Below, one piece after another: positions 1 through 9,630 of a DNA stretch of 64,000 bases. The stretch comes from Drechmeria coniospora (taxonomy: Eukaryota > Ascomycota > Sordariomycetes > Hypocreales > Ophiocordycipitaceae): the NCBI RefSeq assembly GCF_001625195.1, contig NC_054389.1:9358520-9422519 (forward strand). Direction: 5' to 3'. The translations under genes were made by a program, and so were the position numbers. The notes beneath the pieces were generated by a model that did no database searches, had not been told where the DNA came from, and saw only the letters and a program-made list of their open reading frames with translations. Position 1 is the first letter of the stretch, and every line of letters begins with the position of its first letter.

Positions 1-629
1 AGCGGAAGACCGGCTAGGCGGGGACGCGCGTTACTGGAGTGGTGATGCTGATATTGTACGTCGTAGTTGTTATTATCGACAAAATTGATCTTCTCATCTT
101 TACGAGTATCTCCACTCCGTAATTTGGCAAACTTCTTAATCTGGGCGTCCCAGACGCCTCCGAGCATAACTAGCCCCTGTAGGTTAAAGTTTTCAGTTTG
201 AGGAATCGAACCTGTCAGTTCAATAGCATTTTCCGCTTTGTGGATGCAGAGCAGGGTTCCAGCGGCCTTGGTTCCTGCAATGCTAGCATATGCCATTCGA
301 GCATCACGGATCGTATGATAAGCCGTAACATAGACGCTATTTTTATTTCCAAGCATATGTTGATACATGCTTGTCTCCTTTTTGCCCTCAGGTAGAACAC
401 CTCCTTGGTTATGGATCATATCCATGGTCTGGGGAACAACGAGCCAAGCATATGGGTCGCTACGTATCGGAGCATGTTCGGAATGTGGCGTGGAGTCCTT
501 ATCCGTTGGAAGCGGGGGAGAAGGTTTGGCGGGAAGATTGAACGTAACCTTCTCGTTAGGCGGAGCTGCTGCAGCAAGATTGGTCCATTGCAGGAACAGG
601 AGCAGAAGGAAGGATGCGTAGGCGTACAT
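1..629 (-). CDS. Copy A: secreted enterotoxin A/ART-like family protein, 3' end outside the window
   Basis: The frame is open from an ATG at 629 to the left edge, so only about the first 209 codons are seen. A stop lies in frame just upstream (657-659), which fixes this ATG as the start. The first residues form a signal peptide: MYAYAS, a Leu-rich core, then an Ala-rich cleavage region before APP. The ART-like region follows, with the family words AWLVVPQTMDMIH, GGVLPEG, SVYVTAY, GTLLCIH and MLGGVWDAQI, and the visible part ends in ARPRLAGLP as in the other copies. In ADP-ribosyltransferases of the Arg/STS/Glu class the first strand carries a catalytic Arg and the later strands carry STS and Glu. 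Here the matching positions are Leu, a Tyr-Val-Thr stretch and Gly, so enzyme activity is doubtful. No frame break is visible. The role is unknown. Confidence 0.7.
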   Translation of the reverse strand, partial: MYAYASFLLLLFLQWTNLAAAAPPNEKVTFNLPAKPSPPLPTDKDSTPHSEHAPIRSDPYAWLVVPQTMDMIHNQGGVLPEGKKETSMYQHMLGNKNSVYVTAYHTIRDARMAYASIAGTKAAGTLLCIHKAENAIELTGSIPQTENFNLQGLVMLGGVWDAQIKKFAKLRSGDTRKDEKINFVDNNNYDVQYQHHHSSNARPRLAGLP

Positions 630-3034
630 GGCGGGCGCTCGAAGGTTGAGGATCGGCTAGGCCGGCCTGCCTTAGATGCGGATAGAGATATAGCGGAAAA
701 GGAGCGACTGTAGCGCTGCAAACAGGAAACTTTGGTCGGGTATGGCTTTGTGTTCAAAGCTGGTCAAGGCATCCTATTTGTATCCGATATTTCTTACCCA
801 GTCATCCGTTAAGCTCTATCAAAAGGAGTCCTCGGCCTACACTTGTACTTACAACCAGGTGCAAGCACACCTAACTACATGTACATGTAAGTGCTTGTAC
901 AAGCGGGTGCTTGCAGGAAAATACACTTTAGTAAGTACTACGGAGTAGTTATATGTAGATGCAAACCTAACAGACGACATGCGGATTCTTTTGGGCCAGG
1001 ATACTTGTACATGTACTCCGTACAATATTTTTGTTTCAAAACGATTACGTACAAGCCAAATCAGATGAGAGAGAGCGTGGGATGCACCATTGGCGCAAAC
1101 CGCTGTAGTGTTCGAAGTGCTTTTTAACGTTGCTACATGTACTCCGATATGTCTGGATAATACTAGCTAAAGAATCCCTTGTGTCGTGCATGTGCTTACT
1201 CGCACTCGAGTAACTATAAGTACGTGTACTTATATCATAGCAAGCACCTAGTATCATCTGAAATATCGGCCCGGTGATACCAGATATATGTGAACGATTG
1301 CAATTTGTAGAGGCACTGTTGGAAGAATTACACAAAGACAAAAAACAGTTGGGCAAATGCACTGTTAGTTACAAGTTCAAAAAATCCGTTGGCAGCGAAA
1401 TACTTAAGTATATTACGATGTGTTATGGTCTCGGGCTACGCCCGAGTAGAAGCAATTAGGCCAGCCGGAAGTATTGGGGGGCCAGACCACAATGGAGACT
1501 CATAGGTGTGGATAATTGACTAGGAAGGCTGCTCCCTGTGTCTCGAGTATTAATCGTTGGCTGTTAATTAGGGGGAGGGGCGTACAAGCCTATTACTTAA
1601 CATATAGTGCGTCGAGTCCTCCGTACTTCTTTGAAGTGGAGTAATATCATTAGTTGACCATGGTTGACTTAAACCACATCCCGACATATAGCGGGGGGGC
1701 AAAAGTGTCGATTCACTTTGTAGTGGTAGCGCTACCAAAACTGAATCGTTTCTTTTGTCTAGTGACTGTACATGCACAAAGTACAGAGCATGTTATGTAA
1801 GTACTGTAGTATGCTGTACTTACAACCAGTTGTATACATGAACGTGTGCGTATAGATGTAACGGCAACTGGGCAAACCCACTACTCATGGCACCATCGCA
1901 CAGTGGTGTGCATGTACAGTGCGCTAAGTACGTACCTAGCATTGGAATCCCACCATATGAATTGCCTGGTGACAAGTTATCCCAAGAAGTATAGACTTAT
2001 ATAGATATAGTATATACAAGTATTGTATCATAGTAAGTGGCTCTGTTGTGCAATAACCATTCTAGCATGAATACTAGCTTATTTTGACATTTATTTGACT
2101 TAAACTATCGAGCTTTCTTTTGGTGTACCTGTAATACACTGTACCTGAAAGAGTCGATTCTAATAGAAATAGCCTATTCCGAGCTAACCTGTCTAAGGCA
2201 CGTGTTGGTCTACCTAACACCTCACACATAGCATGCGGCACGCCAGGTGATACTATCGGCTTACATCCTTTGATCTTGCGAACTGGGACATTCCTCTTGT
2301 TGAATAAATAATGCTACTATTTCGATATTATATACATGGAGGATAACGCACAACACTTGCATTTAATTATCAACGAATGAGCCCTCTTGTTGTTACCAGC
2401 AATTGCACCTACTGTTGCTGTCGCCTCGTATGATTTCTTTCCAACCCTGCTTCTGCTAATCTGCCAACTGCAAGAGGAAATAATTATTGCCGAGACGATT
2501 GGGTAGAGCATATCTCGTACCAAACGAGACCACAAAAACGGCGCGCCACAATGATTCTGGACTCGCAAGTAGTAGGTGCTGTAATAAGTAAGCTGCGACA
2601 GAATATGTCCCGTTAAAAGCCACGGCATAATACAAGTACTGTCGGTACTTGTAAATGCATAGTTCTAGGTATTAATGCACCTGCTAGGTACAAGCACGGT
2701 AGTATTCTTAAGTACAGTATAACCTACCCATCGGCTTTGCCATTGTGCAATGAAGGATATTGCGGAAGCGTGCAATACCGATACGAGGACGGTACGGGCA
2801 TGACTGGTAGGCATGTACGAGTAAGCACATGCACATATACGAGCACTGTAGAGTGTCGGGTAGTGCATATACTGCATAACTAACTAGTAGGTGTTTATAT
2901 TTTACTTGTCTAATGTACTGGTGAATTCATCCACCCGGTCGTAGTATTTATGGCGTAGTACTTGCATTTATGGCCTCATGTTACATGACTGATATAGGAC
3001 TACTCATTAGTAGTGGGATCCCCTCCCATTTTCT
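630..3034. other. Spacer between copies A and B; no gene recognised
   Basis: This spacer is AT-rich and full of GTAC words (for example ACTTGTACATGTACTCCGTAC near 1000). Its few frames are short and match no family I know. It contains the 5' leader region of copy A, a palindromic element at 1700-1757 and the conserved downstream flank of copy B near 2900-3030. Confidence 0.6.
1700..1757. repeat. Imperfect palindromic element, about 58 bp
   Basis: The two arms start CAAAAGTGTCGATTCA and, read from the other end, CAAAAGAAACGATTCA. They meet in the perfect palindrome TGGTAGCGCTACCA centred at 1730/1731. A related inverted repeat lies at 14330-14387 and a half copy at 27101-27144. The form suggests a very small inverted-repeat element or a regulatory hairpin. 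Confidence 0.6.
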
Positions 3035-5458
3035 CTAGATCGTAGCTGTAACATTGTGTGCCATTATATCCGAAGCATATTGTAAGCCGACCAACATGGC
3101 CCTTATCATGGCCCGTATAGCCACTGATGCCGAATCTTGATCAAGCAAGTGTTGCAATTCTTGATTGTTGATCTGACCATTGTCCCGCCTAACGATACTA
3201 CGTCGACGCTTCTCTGCTAGCCTTTCGTATTTATTGCCATGCAGCTTAACTTTGATCCTCGACGGCGTAGCCTTAATCGACTTCAATAGGCTACTACCGG
3301 CACCTGACGCTGGGTTGGCTAGGCTTCCTGACGCTGACTGGGCTAGGCTTTCACTGGCCGCCTGTAGCGCTGGGTGTCCACTTGCTACTGGTAGGTTTTG
3401 CAGTTGCTCGAGGAGCACATCGTATGCCGGCCCAGCTTCGAAACCCTCGAACCCTTCATTAACGAAACCAACGAGGCTATTTCGGACCGAACTATCGACG
3501 ACCGAACCATCGACAACCGGACCATCGACAATCGGACTATCGACAACCGAACTATCAAGCAGGCTCTCCAAATCACTAGCATCGACTTGCTCGGAATCGG
3601 CGGTTACTTGGCTATTGTCCTTGGTCTTGCCTTTGGCTGCATTGCCTAATTCCACATTATTCACGGTTTGAATATTCTTGGCTGCAGTAATTCCAAGGCT
3701 GGACGTCGAACTTCCCGTGCCTGCACCGACCTTGGCAGTACTTACAGCAATCTTACCACCAACACCAGCAGCTGCTGTCCCTGTTACGGCCAACGCGACC
3801 GTTGTATCAACGTTATCCCACTTCAAACCTACCAAATCTGTTACCTTTGAAAGTGCCCTCTTGTACCAAGGGTTAAGTTTTGGATTATCCTGAATTCTCT
3901 GTGCCTGCTCTATTGCAGTATTCTTTCTCTTTTCTGCATCTGATACTTCTTTTGGCTTTTCCGTTTGCTCTTTCGTTTTCTGCTCCATTTCCTTGCTTCT
4001 TTTCGCTTCTAGGTTAATAATAGCATTCTTAGCGGAATGTACTAGCTCGACAAGGTCCTTGTAAAAGTGCGTTTGGAGAATTATCAACTCGTCAAGTAAG
4101 TGTATGTCCCGTTCGATTGCTTCACTCTTCCTCTCCAATCGTTTTCCTAGCCAGATCTCGGGTTTTATGTCCTCAAACTGCTTCGATTTTGCCCCTATAA
4201 TTTCCGATCGTTGATTTTCTGTTGCTTTTATCCTTTTTTGCATCGTATTTGTTATTTCTTCTATTTGAGAAGCAGCATCCTTTATCTCTTTCATAATTTG
4301 ACTGTCGTCTGCTGCATTTTTGACATGGGTACTAAAGAAAAGAACGTTCTGGTTGAATTGGGCAGCCTCGAGTAACATAACTTTGCCCTCAATACCAGCG
4401 GTAACCTTCGAACAGTAGATAAGCTCCGACCATGGCGAATCGAACGTTGAACGAGGGAGAGAGCCGGTATAATGGACAATGTAGCCAATCTTAGTAAGCT
4501 GTAACTTGACAGTAGCCAATGCATTTTGAGCCGTTGCTAATGCTCTACGCGCTGCTACTAAGTCGTCTGCTCTTCGAGCCTCTAGTACTGCCTTACTAGC
4601 GTCGCATATTATACTGCGGGCTGCCATTACGGCTTCCGTTGCAATCGCAGCTTCGCTAGGAGGTAGAACCAACGGCCACTCTTTCCGCCAGCCAACAGCT
4701 TCTGCAATTGAATCCATAAACGCACGAGCCTCTGCATCGCATTCTAATGAGTTAGAAAACTTAAGTTCGGTATCAGCCAATTCTGGATGGTTGGATGGAA
4801 GGCCGGCTAGGCGCGGACGCGCAAAACTATAACATTGTTGATAATAATGCAAGTCGTAATTCTTATTATCAACGAATTCGATTTCGTCTTCGTTATATAC
4901 TACTCCGCTCTCTATTAAGGCGGATTTCTTTATCTGTGCGTCCCAGGCGCCTCCGAGCAAAACAAACCCCCGTTCGTAATTCTGTAGATTTTCAGTTTGA
5001 GGAACTGATTCTGTTAGTTCGATAGCATTTTTTGCTTCGTGGATGCAGAGTAAGGTCCCTGCAATACCAGTTGCTGCAACGCTAGCGTATGCCATTCGAG
5101 CCGCATGGATAGATTCATATACCGTAACATAGACGCTATTTTTATTTCCATGCATATGTTGATAAATGCTTGTTTCTGTCGTGCCCTGAGGTAGAACACC
5201 CCCTTGGGTATGAATCATATCCATAGTCTGGGGAACAACGAGCCAGAGGTATGGGCTATTTCGTATGGGTAACCGACCTCGTGTAAAAAGGGGCCTGAAA
5301 TTTTGATCCGGAGAAGGTAGGCCAAGAAGTTCGGGAGAAGGCGGTAGAGCAAGTTCGGTAGGAACATTGGACGCAAGCTTCGGTTTATGCGGAGCGGTCA
5401 CAGCAAGATTGGTCCATTGAAAGAGTAGGAGCAGAAGGAGGAATGCGTGGGCGTACAT
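3035..5458 (-). CDS. Copy B: intact secreted enterotoxin A/ART-like protein, 807 aa
   Basis: The reading frame is uninterrupted and has no intron. It could extend upstream to an ATG at 5623, but the ATG at 5458 begins a clean signal peptide (MYAHAF, a Leu run, then AVTAP), matches copies A and C, and is preferred. The ART-like region spans about residues 70-180 (LWLVVPQTMDMIHTQGG, SVYVTVYES, LLGGAWDAQI), followed by FARPRLAGLP near 215. Residues of about 225-535 are mostly helical and charged, with a coiled coil (WLGKRLERKSEAIERD, LLDELIILQ). A Gly/Ala-rich hydrophobic stretch lies at about 573-600, then a Val-Val-Asp repeat linker, LLEQLQNLP, and a C-terminus with the basic word EKRRRSIVRRDNG. 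The expected ART catalytic Arg, STS and final Glu are Leu, YVTVY and Gly, so this may be a pseudoenzyme. The function is not established; a role in host interaction is inferred from secretion and family expansion. Confidence 0.75.
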   Translation of the reverse strand: MYAHAFLLLLLLFQWTNLAVTAPHKPKLASNVPTELALPPSPELLGLPSPDQNFRPLFTRGRLPIRNSPYLWLVVPQTMDMIHTQGGVLPQGTTETSIYQHMHGNKNSVYVTVYESIHAARMAYASVAATGIAGTLLCIHEAKNAIELTESVPQTENLQNYERGFVLLGGAWDAQIKKSALIESGVVYNEDEIEFVDNKNYDLHYYQQCYSFARPRLAGLPSNHPELADTELKFSNSLECDAEARAFMDSIAEAVGWRKEWPLVLPPSEAAIATEAVMAARSIICDASKAVLEARRADDLVAARRALATAQNALATVKLQLTKIGYIVHYTGSLPRSTFDSPWSELIYCSKVTAGIEGKVMLLEAAQFNQNVLFFSTHVKNAADDSQIMKEIKDAASQIEEITNTMQKRIKATENQRSEIIGAKSKQFEDIKPEIWLGKRLERKSEAIERDIHLLDELIILQTHFYKDLVELVHSAKNAIINLEAKRSKEMEQKTKEQTEKPKEVSDAEKRKNTAIEQAQRIQDNPKLNPWYKRALSKVTDLVGLKWDNVDTTVALAVTGTAAAGVGGKIAVSTAKVGAGTGSSTSSLGITAAKNIQTVNNVELGNAAKGKTKDNSQVTADSEQVDASDLESLLDSSVVDSPIVDGPVVDGSVVDSSVRNSLVGFVNEGFEGFEAGPAYDVLLEQLQNLPVASGHPALQAASESLAQSASGSLANPASGAGSSLLKSIKATPSRIKVKLHGNKYERLAEKRRRSIVRRDNGQINNQELQHLLDQDSASVAIRAMIRAMLVGLQYASDIMAHNVTATI
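3486..3560 (-). repeat. Five 15-bp tandem units inside copy B
   Basis: Five units of the type ACCGAACTATCGACA code on the minus strand for a run of Val-Val/Ile-Asp-Gly/Ser-Ser/Pro pentapeptides. Copy C has only a remnant of it (AVNSPVGNTPVG), and copy E has a different repeat close by. The linker is therefore length-variable between paralogues. Confidence 0.85.
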
Positions 5459-7188
5459 AATGGGCGCTCGACGCTTGCGTAGTATATATAGAGCTGACGC
5501 GGCCTGGCTGGCCTTCCTTGGGTACGGATGGAGATGATAGGGGACAAGAGCAGCTGCAACGTTCGCAAGCGGGAAGATTGGACGGGCTGGGCTGGGCGGC
5601 ACGTTTACTAGCGGTCGAGGCATCCTATTTGTATAGTAAGTATGCGGTATTCTTTATCCATTCATCTGTTGAGCTCCATCTCCATCCAACGGGGCATCGG
5701 TACGTAAGTATTCTCCATCCAATCGTCTCGGCAGTAATATGTACCAATGCAAACACGGAGTACTCCGTAGAGCCCAACCTATTGCGTACCAGCACACTCG
5801 TACTTACTGAATATGGCATTACGTTTCCAATACTTATAGATACATACTGTAGGTGTCAGACGTATATGAGTGTACAAGTAGCCGTATACTGCACTTAACC
5901 ACAAGTAATTATTAAAGTATGCACGAGCATGACACAGGAAGTTTTTTGGTTGGCGGCATTACCCGCACTTGCTGTACAGTATTGCTCCTACTCAGTACTT
6001 AGTACTCCATACATGTGGCGATATTACTTCAAGTACTGTAGTAATAGTTGGCGGCAATCGTGAATTCCAATTCCCTACGGAGTAATACTTACTTGTACTT
6101 TAAGTAAATGTGATATCTGATTCGACTTTTACGTAATCATTATAAAAAAATAATATTCCTTAGGTATGCTGGCTAATAAGGATCCGCAACCTTGCGTCCG
6201 GTATTTGTCGCCGCAAGTACTTACAGTACGGAGTACTTCTGCCTTCTTTCTCAAATGTGCTTGCATCTATATGGACTTACAACTAAGTAATTACTTACAG
6301 TACAAATAAGTAAGTATATCCCAATACAAACCACAGCGTGCATAGCGCACACCTAAGTAGCTACCTGTATTAGAGGTAGGCGCTTGTCCGTGGTAATAGG
6401 TGGCAGGCACTCCGTACTCCGTACAGTATACGTACAGTAGAGAAGCTTTCTTACATTACAACTTTATCACGACCGCTTTCCCATTGTACAGTATCAAACG
6501 ATACTACGGTACCGTGGTATGAAAATACCTGAACCAATTAAGGAAGGGGCCGAGATCCGAATAGTTGTTCGGGTATTAGCCCCGGGCTTCACGCAGCAAC
6601 AAGCGCCGATGTGCTTGAATGCGCCTCACCCGCATAGTCACTTTTGCAGCACGCGCACACCACCGCGCGCGTTTAAGATTCACATGCTGCCACCAAGTCG
6701 CCCGCTATTTCAGCTTCTACTGGCGCGTCTCGGACAACTCTAGTAAAAGTGCGGACCGAAACGACGGTCTTTGTCGCAATATCAGCTTCTGGTGGTAGTA
6801 GATAGGAGAGTCATAGTACGTTTAATGCAAACATACGACTGCCACTTGACCAACAGAGAGCCCAGTAACAGACTGTACGGGCATAACTTTGGTATTAATA
6901 CTGCAGTGCTACTACTGGTAGGTGTATAAGGGGAAGCACGTGCACATGTACGAGCTTTATACTTGCACGGAGCAATAGAGTGTACACTGAGCTAAGTAGT
7001 ACCAGACGTACACTTACTGTATGTGTATGAGTCCTTGCAACTACTCAGTGCACATAGTTGACTCGTCTAATGTACCTCTGAATCTACCTACACGGTCGTA
7101 TTACTTGCATGTACTCGTATCGGGATAGCCTGACAATGCCGAAACGATAGAAGACTATGCATTGGAGGTGATTTCTCCCGTAGTTTGC
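5459..7188. other. Spacer between copies B and C; no gene recognised
   Basis: This stretch holds the duplicated leader of copy B (5459 to about 5700), then AT-rich, GTAC-rich DNA with many TACTCCGTA/TACGGAGTA words, and the conserved downstream flank of copy C near 7080. No protein family or RNA gene is recognised. Confidence 0.6.
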
Positions 7189-9630
7189 CTAGTTTGCAGT
7201 TGAAGAAACAGTTGATCCCATTTTCTCCGAAGCAAGTTGAATGCCGACCAACATGGCCCTTGTTACGGCTCGTATAGCTAGAGCAGCCGAATCATGATCA
7301 AGCATATTTTGCAACTCTTGATTGCCAGTTTGACCATTGTCCCGCCTGACGATGCTACGTCGACGCTTCTCAGCTAACCGTTCGTATTTGTTGCCAGGCA
7401 GTTTAGCTTTGATCTTCGACGGCGTAGCCCTGGCCGTCTGCACCAGGGTCCTTCCTCCTCCCCGCGCCGCATTGGCTAGGCTTCCTGACATCGACTGGGC
7501 TAGGCTTGAACTTTCCGCCTGTAGCGCTGGGTTTCCACTTGCCACTGGTAGGTTTTGCAGTTGCTCGAGGAGCGCGTCGGATATCGGCCCAGCTTCGATC
7601 GTCTCGAATACATCATTGAACAAACCACCGACTGGAGTATTTCCGACCGGACTATTGACGGCCGAACTATCAAGCAAGCTCTCCAAATTACCAATATTGA
7701 CTTGCTCGGATTCGGCAGTTACCTGGCTATTGCCCTTGGCCTTAGCTGTATTGCCTATTTCCACATTCTCCATGGTTTTAATATTCTTGGCTGCAGTGCT
7801 TCCAAGCCTGGATGTCGAACTTCCCACGCCTGCACTAGCCTTTAGGGCACCTGCAGCAACCTTACCACCAACACCGGCACCTGCTGTCGCTGTACCGGCC
7901 AATGCAATCGCTGTATCTGCATCACCTAGCTTGTTAGATACCCATTTTCCTAAATTCGAAAGAGTTTCCCTAAACCAAGTGCTGAGGTTTGGGTTGTCCT
8001 TGATTATTTGTGCCTGCTCTAATGCAGTATTCTTTCTCTTTTCAGCCTCTAATACGTCCTTTAGGATGGTTCCTATTTCCTCTTCTGCTTCTGCTTTCTC
8101 GTTTTCTATTATATCCTTCGTTTTCTGCTTCATTTTTGTCCTTTCCTGGTTCTTCGCCTCTAGCTCAAACACAGCTTTATTAGCAGAACTAACTATACCT
8201 ATAAGGTCCTTGTAATAGGGCGTCTGGAGGAGTATTAATTCGTCTAGTAAGTGTATGTCCCGTTCGATTGCTTCACTCTTTTTCTCATATCGTATTCCTA
8301 GCCAGACGTTGGGTTTTATATCCAGAAATTGTGTTGATCCTACCCCTGCCTTTTTGGCCTCGATAATTTCCGATCGTCGCTTTTCGTTCGCTTTTAGCTT
8401 TATTCGCATCCTTTTCTCTATATCTTCTATTCGAGCAGCAGTATCCTTTAACTCTTTTATAAGCGTACTATCCAATGGGTCGCTTGTTGCTATATTCCTG
8501 CAATAGGTTGAAATTTTCTGGTTAAGCTGGGCAGCCTCGACCAAGAAAGCTTTCGCTTGGATATCAGCGACATCCTTTGAAGAGTGGATAAAATGCCACC
8601 ACGGTGAATTGAATGTAGAACGAGGGAGAGAACCAGAATGTCGGATAATTTGGCCAAGCTTGGCTACATTGGAGCTGATGGTGGACAAATGATAGTTAGC
8701 TTCTGATAATGTTCCGCGGATTATTGCCAAGTTTTCTTCTCCTTCAGCCCATAATGTCCATTTTTTGCAGGTGGTTACCAGATTACTGGCACGATTGATA
8801 GCTTCGGTAGCAACAGCAGCTTCCCCAGGGGGCAGAACCAACGGCCACTCCTTCCGCCACCCGACAGCTTCTGCGATTATATCCATAAACGCACGAGCCT
8901 CTTTATCGCACTCTAATTCATTAGAGAACCCGGATTGAACGTTGGCAAATTCTGGATGGTTGAGTGGAAGACCGGCTAGGCGCGGACGCGCGGTACTGTA
9001 GTAGCGTTGATGTTGATTTTTGTAGTAGTGCGAGTCGTAGTTCTTATTTTTGACGAATTTTATTTCACTATCTGGACGAGGATCTCCAGTCTGTATTTGC
9101 GCGGATTTCTGTATTCGCGTATCCCAGACGCCTCCGAGCATAACAACCCGCCGTATGTTATCCCGCAATTCTTCAGGAGGAAGCGATCCTGCTAGTTCGA
9201 TGGTATTTTCCGCTTGATTGATGCAGAGTAGAGTTCCTGCAACGCCAGTTCCTGCAACGCTAGCGTATGCCATTCGAGCCGCATGGATAGATTCATATGC
9301 CGTAACATAGACGCTATTTGTATTTCCATGCATATGTTGATAAATGCTTGTTTCCGTTGTGCCTTGAGGTAGAACACCTCCCTGGGTATGAATTACATCC
9401 ATAGTTTGAGGAACAACGAGCCAAAGGTCTTGACTGTATTGAGGGGGATCATGTTCGAAAAGGCGCCTGAAGTTTTGATTTCCGGGAAGCATGAGGGCAT
9501 ATTCGGGAGAAGGCGGGGAGCCAACTTCAACGGGAAGATCAACAACATCCTTCCTTTTTGGCGGAACCGCCATAGCAAGATTGGTGCATCCATATAATAG
9601 GAGAAGAAGGTAGGACGCTTGGGAATACAT
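7189..9630 (-). CDS. Copy C: intact secreted enterotoxin A/ART-like protein, 813 aa
   Basis: A single uninterrupted frame. The open frame extends upstream without an ATG, so the first ATG (9630) is the start. It gives a signal peptide: MYSQAS, a Leu-rich core, then AMAVPP. Layout is the same as copy B: ART-like region at about residues 65-185 (LWLVVPQTMDVIHTQGG, SVYVTAYES, MLGGVWDTRI), TARPRLAGLP, a helical middle with IRYEKKSEAIERD and LLDELILLQ, a Gly/Ala-rich segment (GTATAGAGVGGKVAAG), LLEQLQNLP, and the basic C-terminal word EKRRRSIVRRDNG. The Glu expected before the LGG strand is replaced by Arg, and the Arg and STS positions are also lost, as in B. It lacks the long pentapeptide repeat of B. 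With B it is one of two recent intact paralogues in the array. Confidence 0.75.
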   Translation of the reverse strand: MYSQASYLLLLLYGCTNLAMAVPPKRKDVVDLPVEVGSPPSPEYALMLPGNQNFRRLFEHDPPQYSQDLWLVVPQTMDVIHTQGGVLPQGTTETSIYQHMHGNTNSVYVTAYESIHAARMAYASVAGTGVAGTLLCINQAENTIELAGSLPPEELRDNIRRVVMLGGVWDTRIQKSAQIQTGDPRPDSEIKFVKNKNYDSHYYKNQHQRYYSTARPRLAGLPLNHPEFANVQSGFSNELECDKEARAFMDIIAEAVGWRKEWPLVLPPGEAAVATEAINRASNLVTTCKKWTLWAEGEENLAIIRGTLSEANYHLSTISSNVAKLGQIIRHSGSLPRSTFNSPWWHFIHSSKDVADIQAKAFLVEAAQLNQKISTYCRNIATSDPLDSTLIKELKDTAARIEDIEKRMRIKLKANEKRRSEIIEAKKAGVGSTQFLDIKPNVWLGIRYEKKSEAIERDIHLLDELILLQTPYYKDLIGIVSSANKAVFELEAKNQERTKMKQKTKDIIENEKAEAEEEIGTILKDVLEAEKRKNTALEQAQIIKDNPNLSTWFRETLSNLGKWVSNKLGDADTAIALAGTATAGAGVGGKVAAGALKASAGVGSSTSRLGSTAAKNIKTMENVEIGNTAKAKGNSQVTAESEQVNIGNLESLLDSSAVNSPVGNTPVGGLFNDVFETIEAGPISDALLEQLQNLPVASGNPALQAESSSLAQSMSGSLANAARGGGRTLVQTARATPSKIKAKLPGNKYERLAEKRRRSIVRRDNGQTGNQELQNMLDHDSAALAIRAVTRAMLVGIQLASEKMGSTVSSTAN

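Noticed and set aside
1431..1490. GGGGGGCCAGAC word near 1477, similar to the transposon end
   Set aside because: Only a short G-run match; no partner end or TA duplication was found.
5459..5623. In-frame N-terminal extension of copy B to an ATG at 5623
   Set aside because: It puts 55 residues before the signal peptide. Copy A has a stop at the equivalent place and copy C has no ATG there, so the inner ATG is the likely start.
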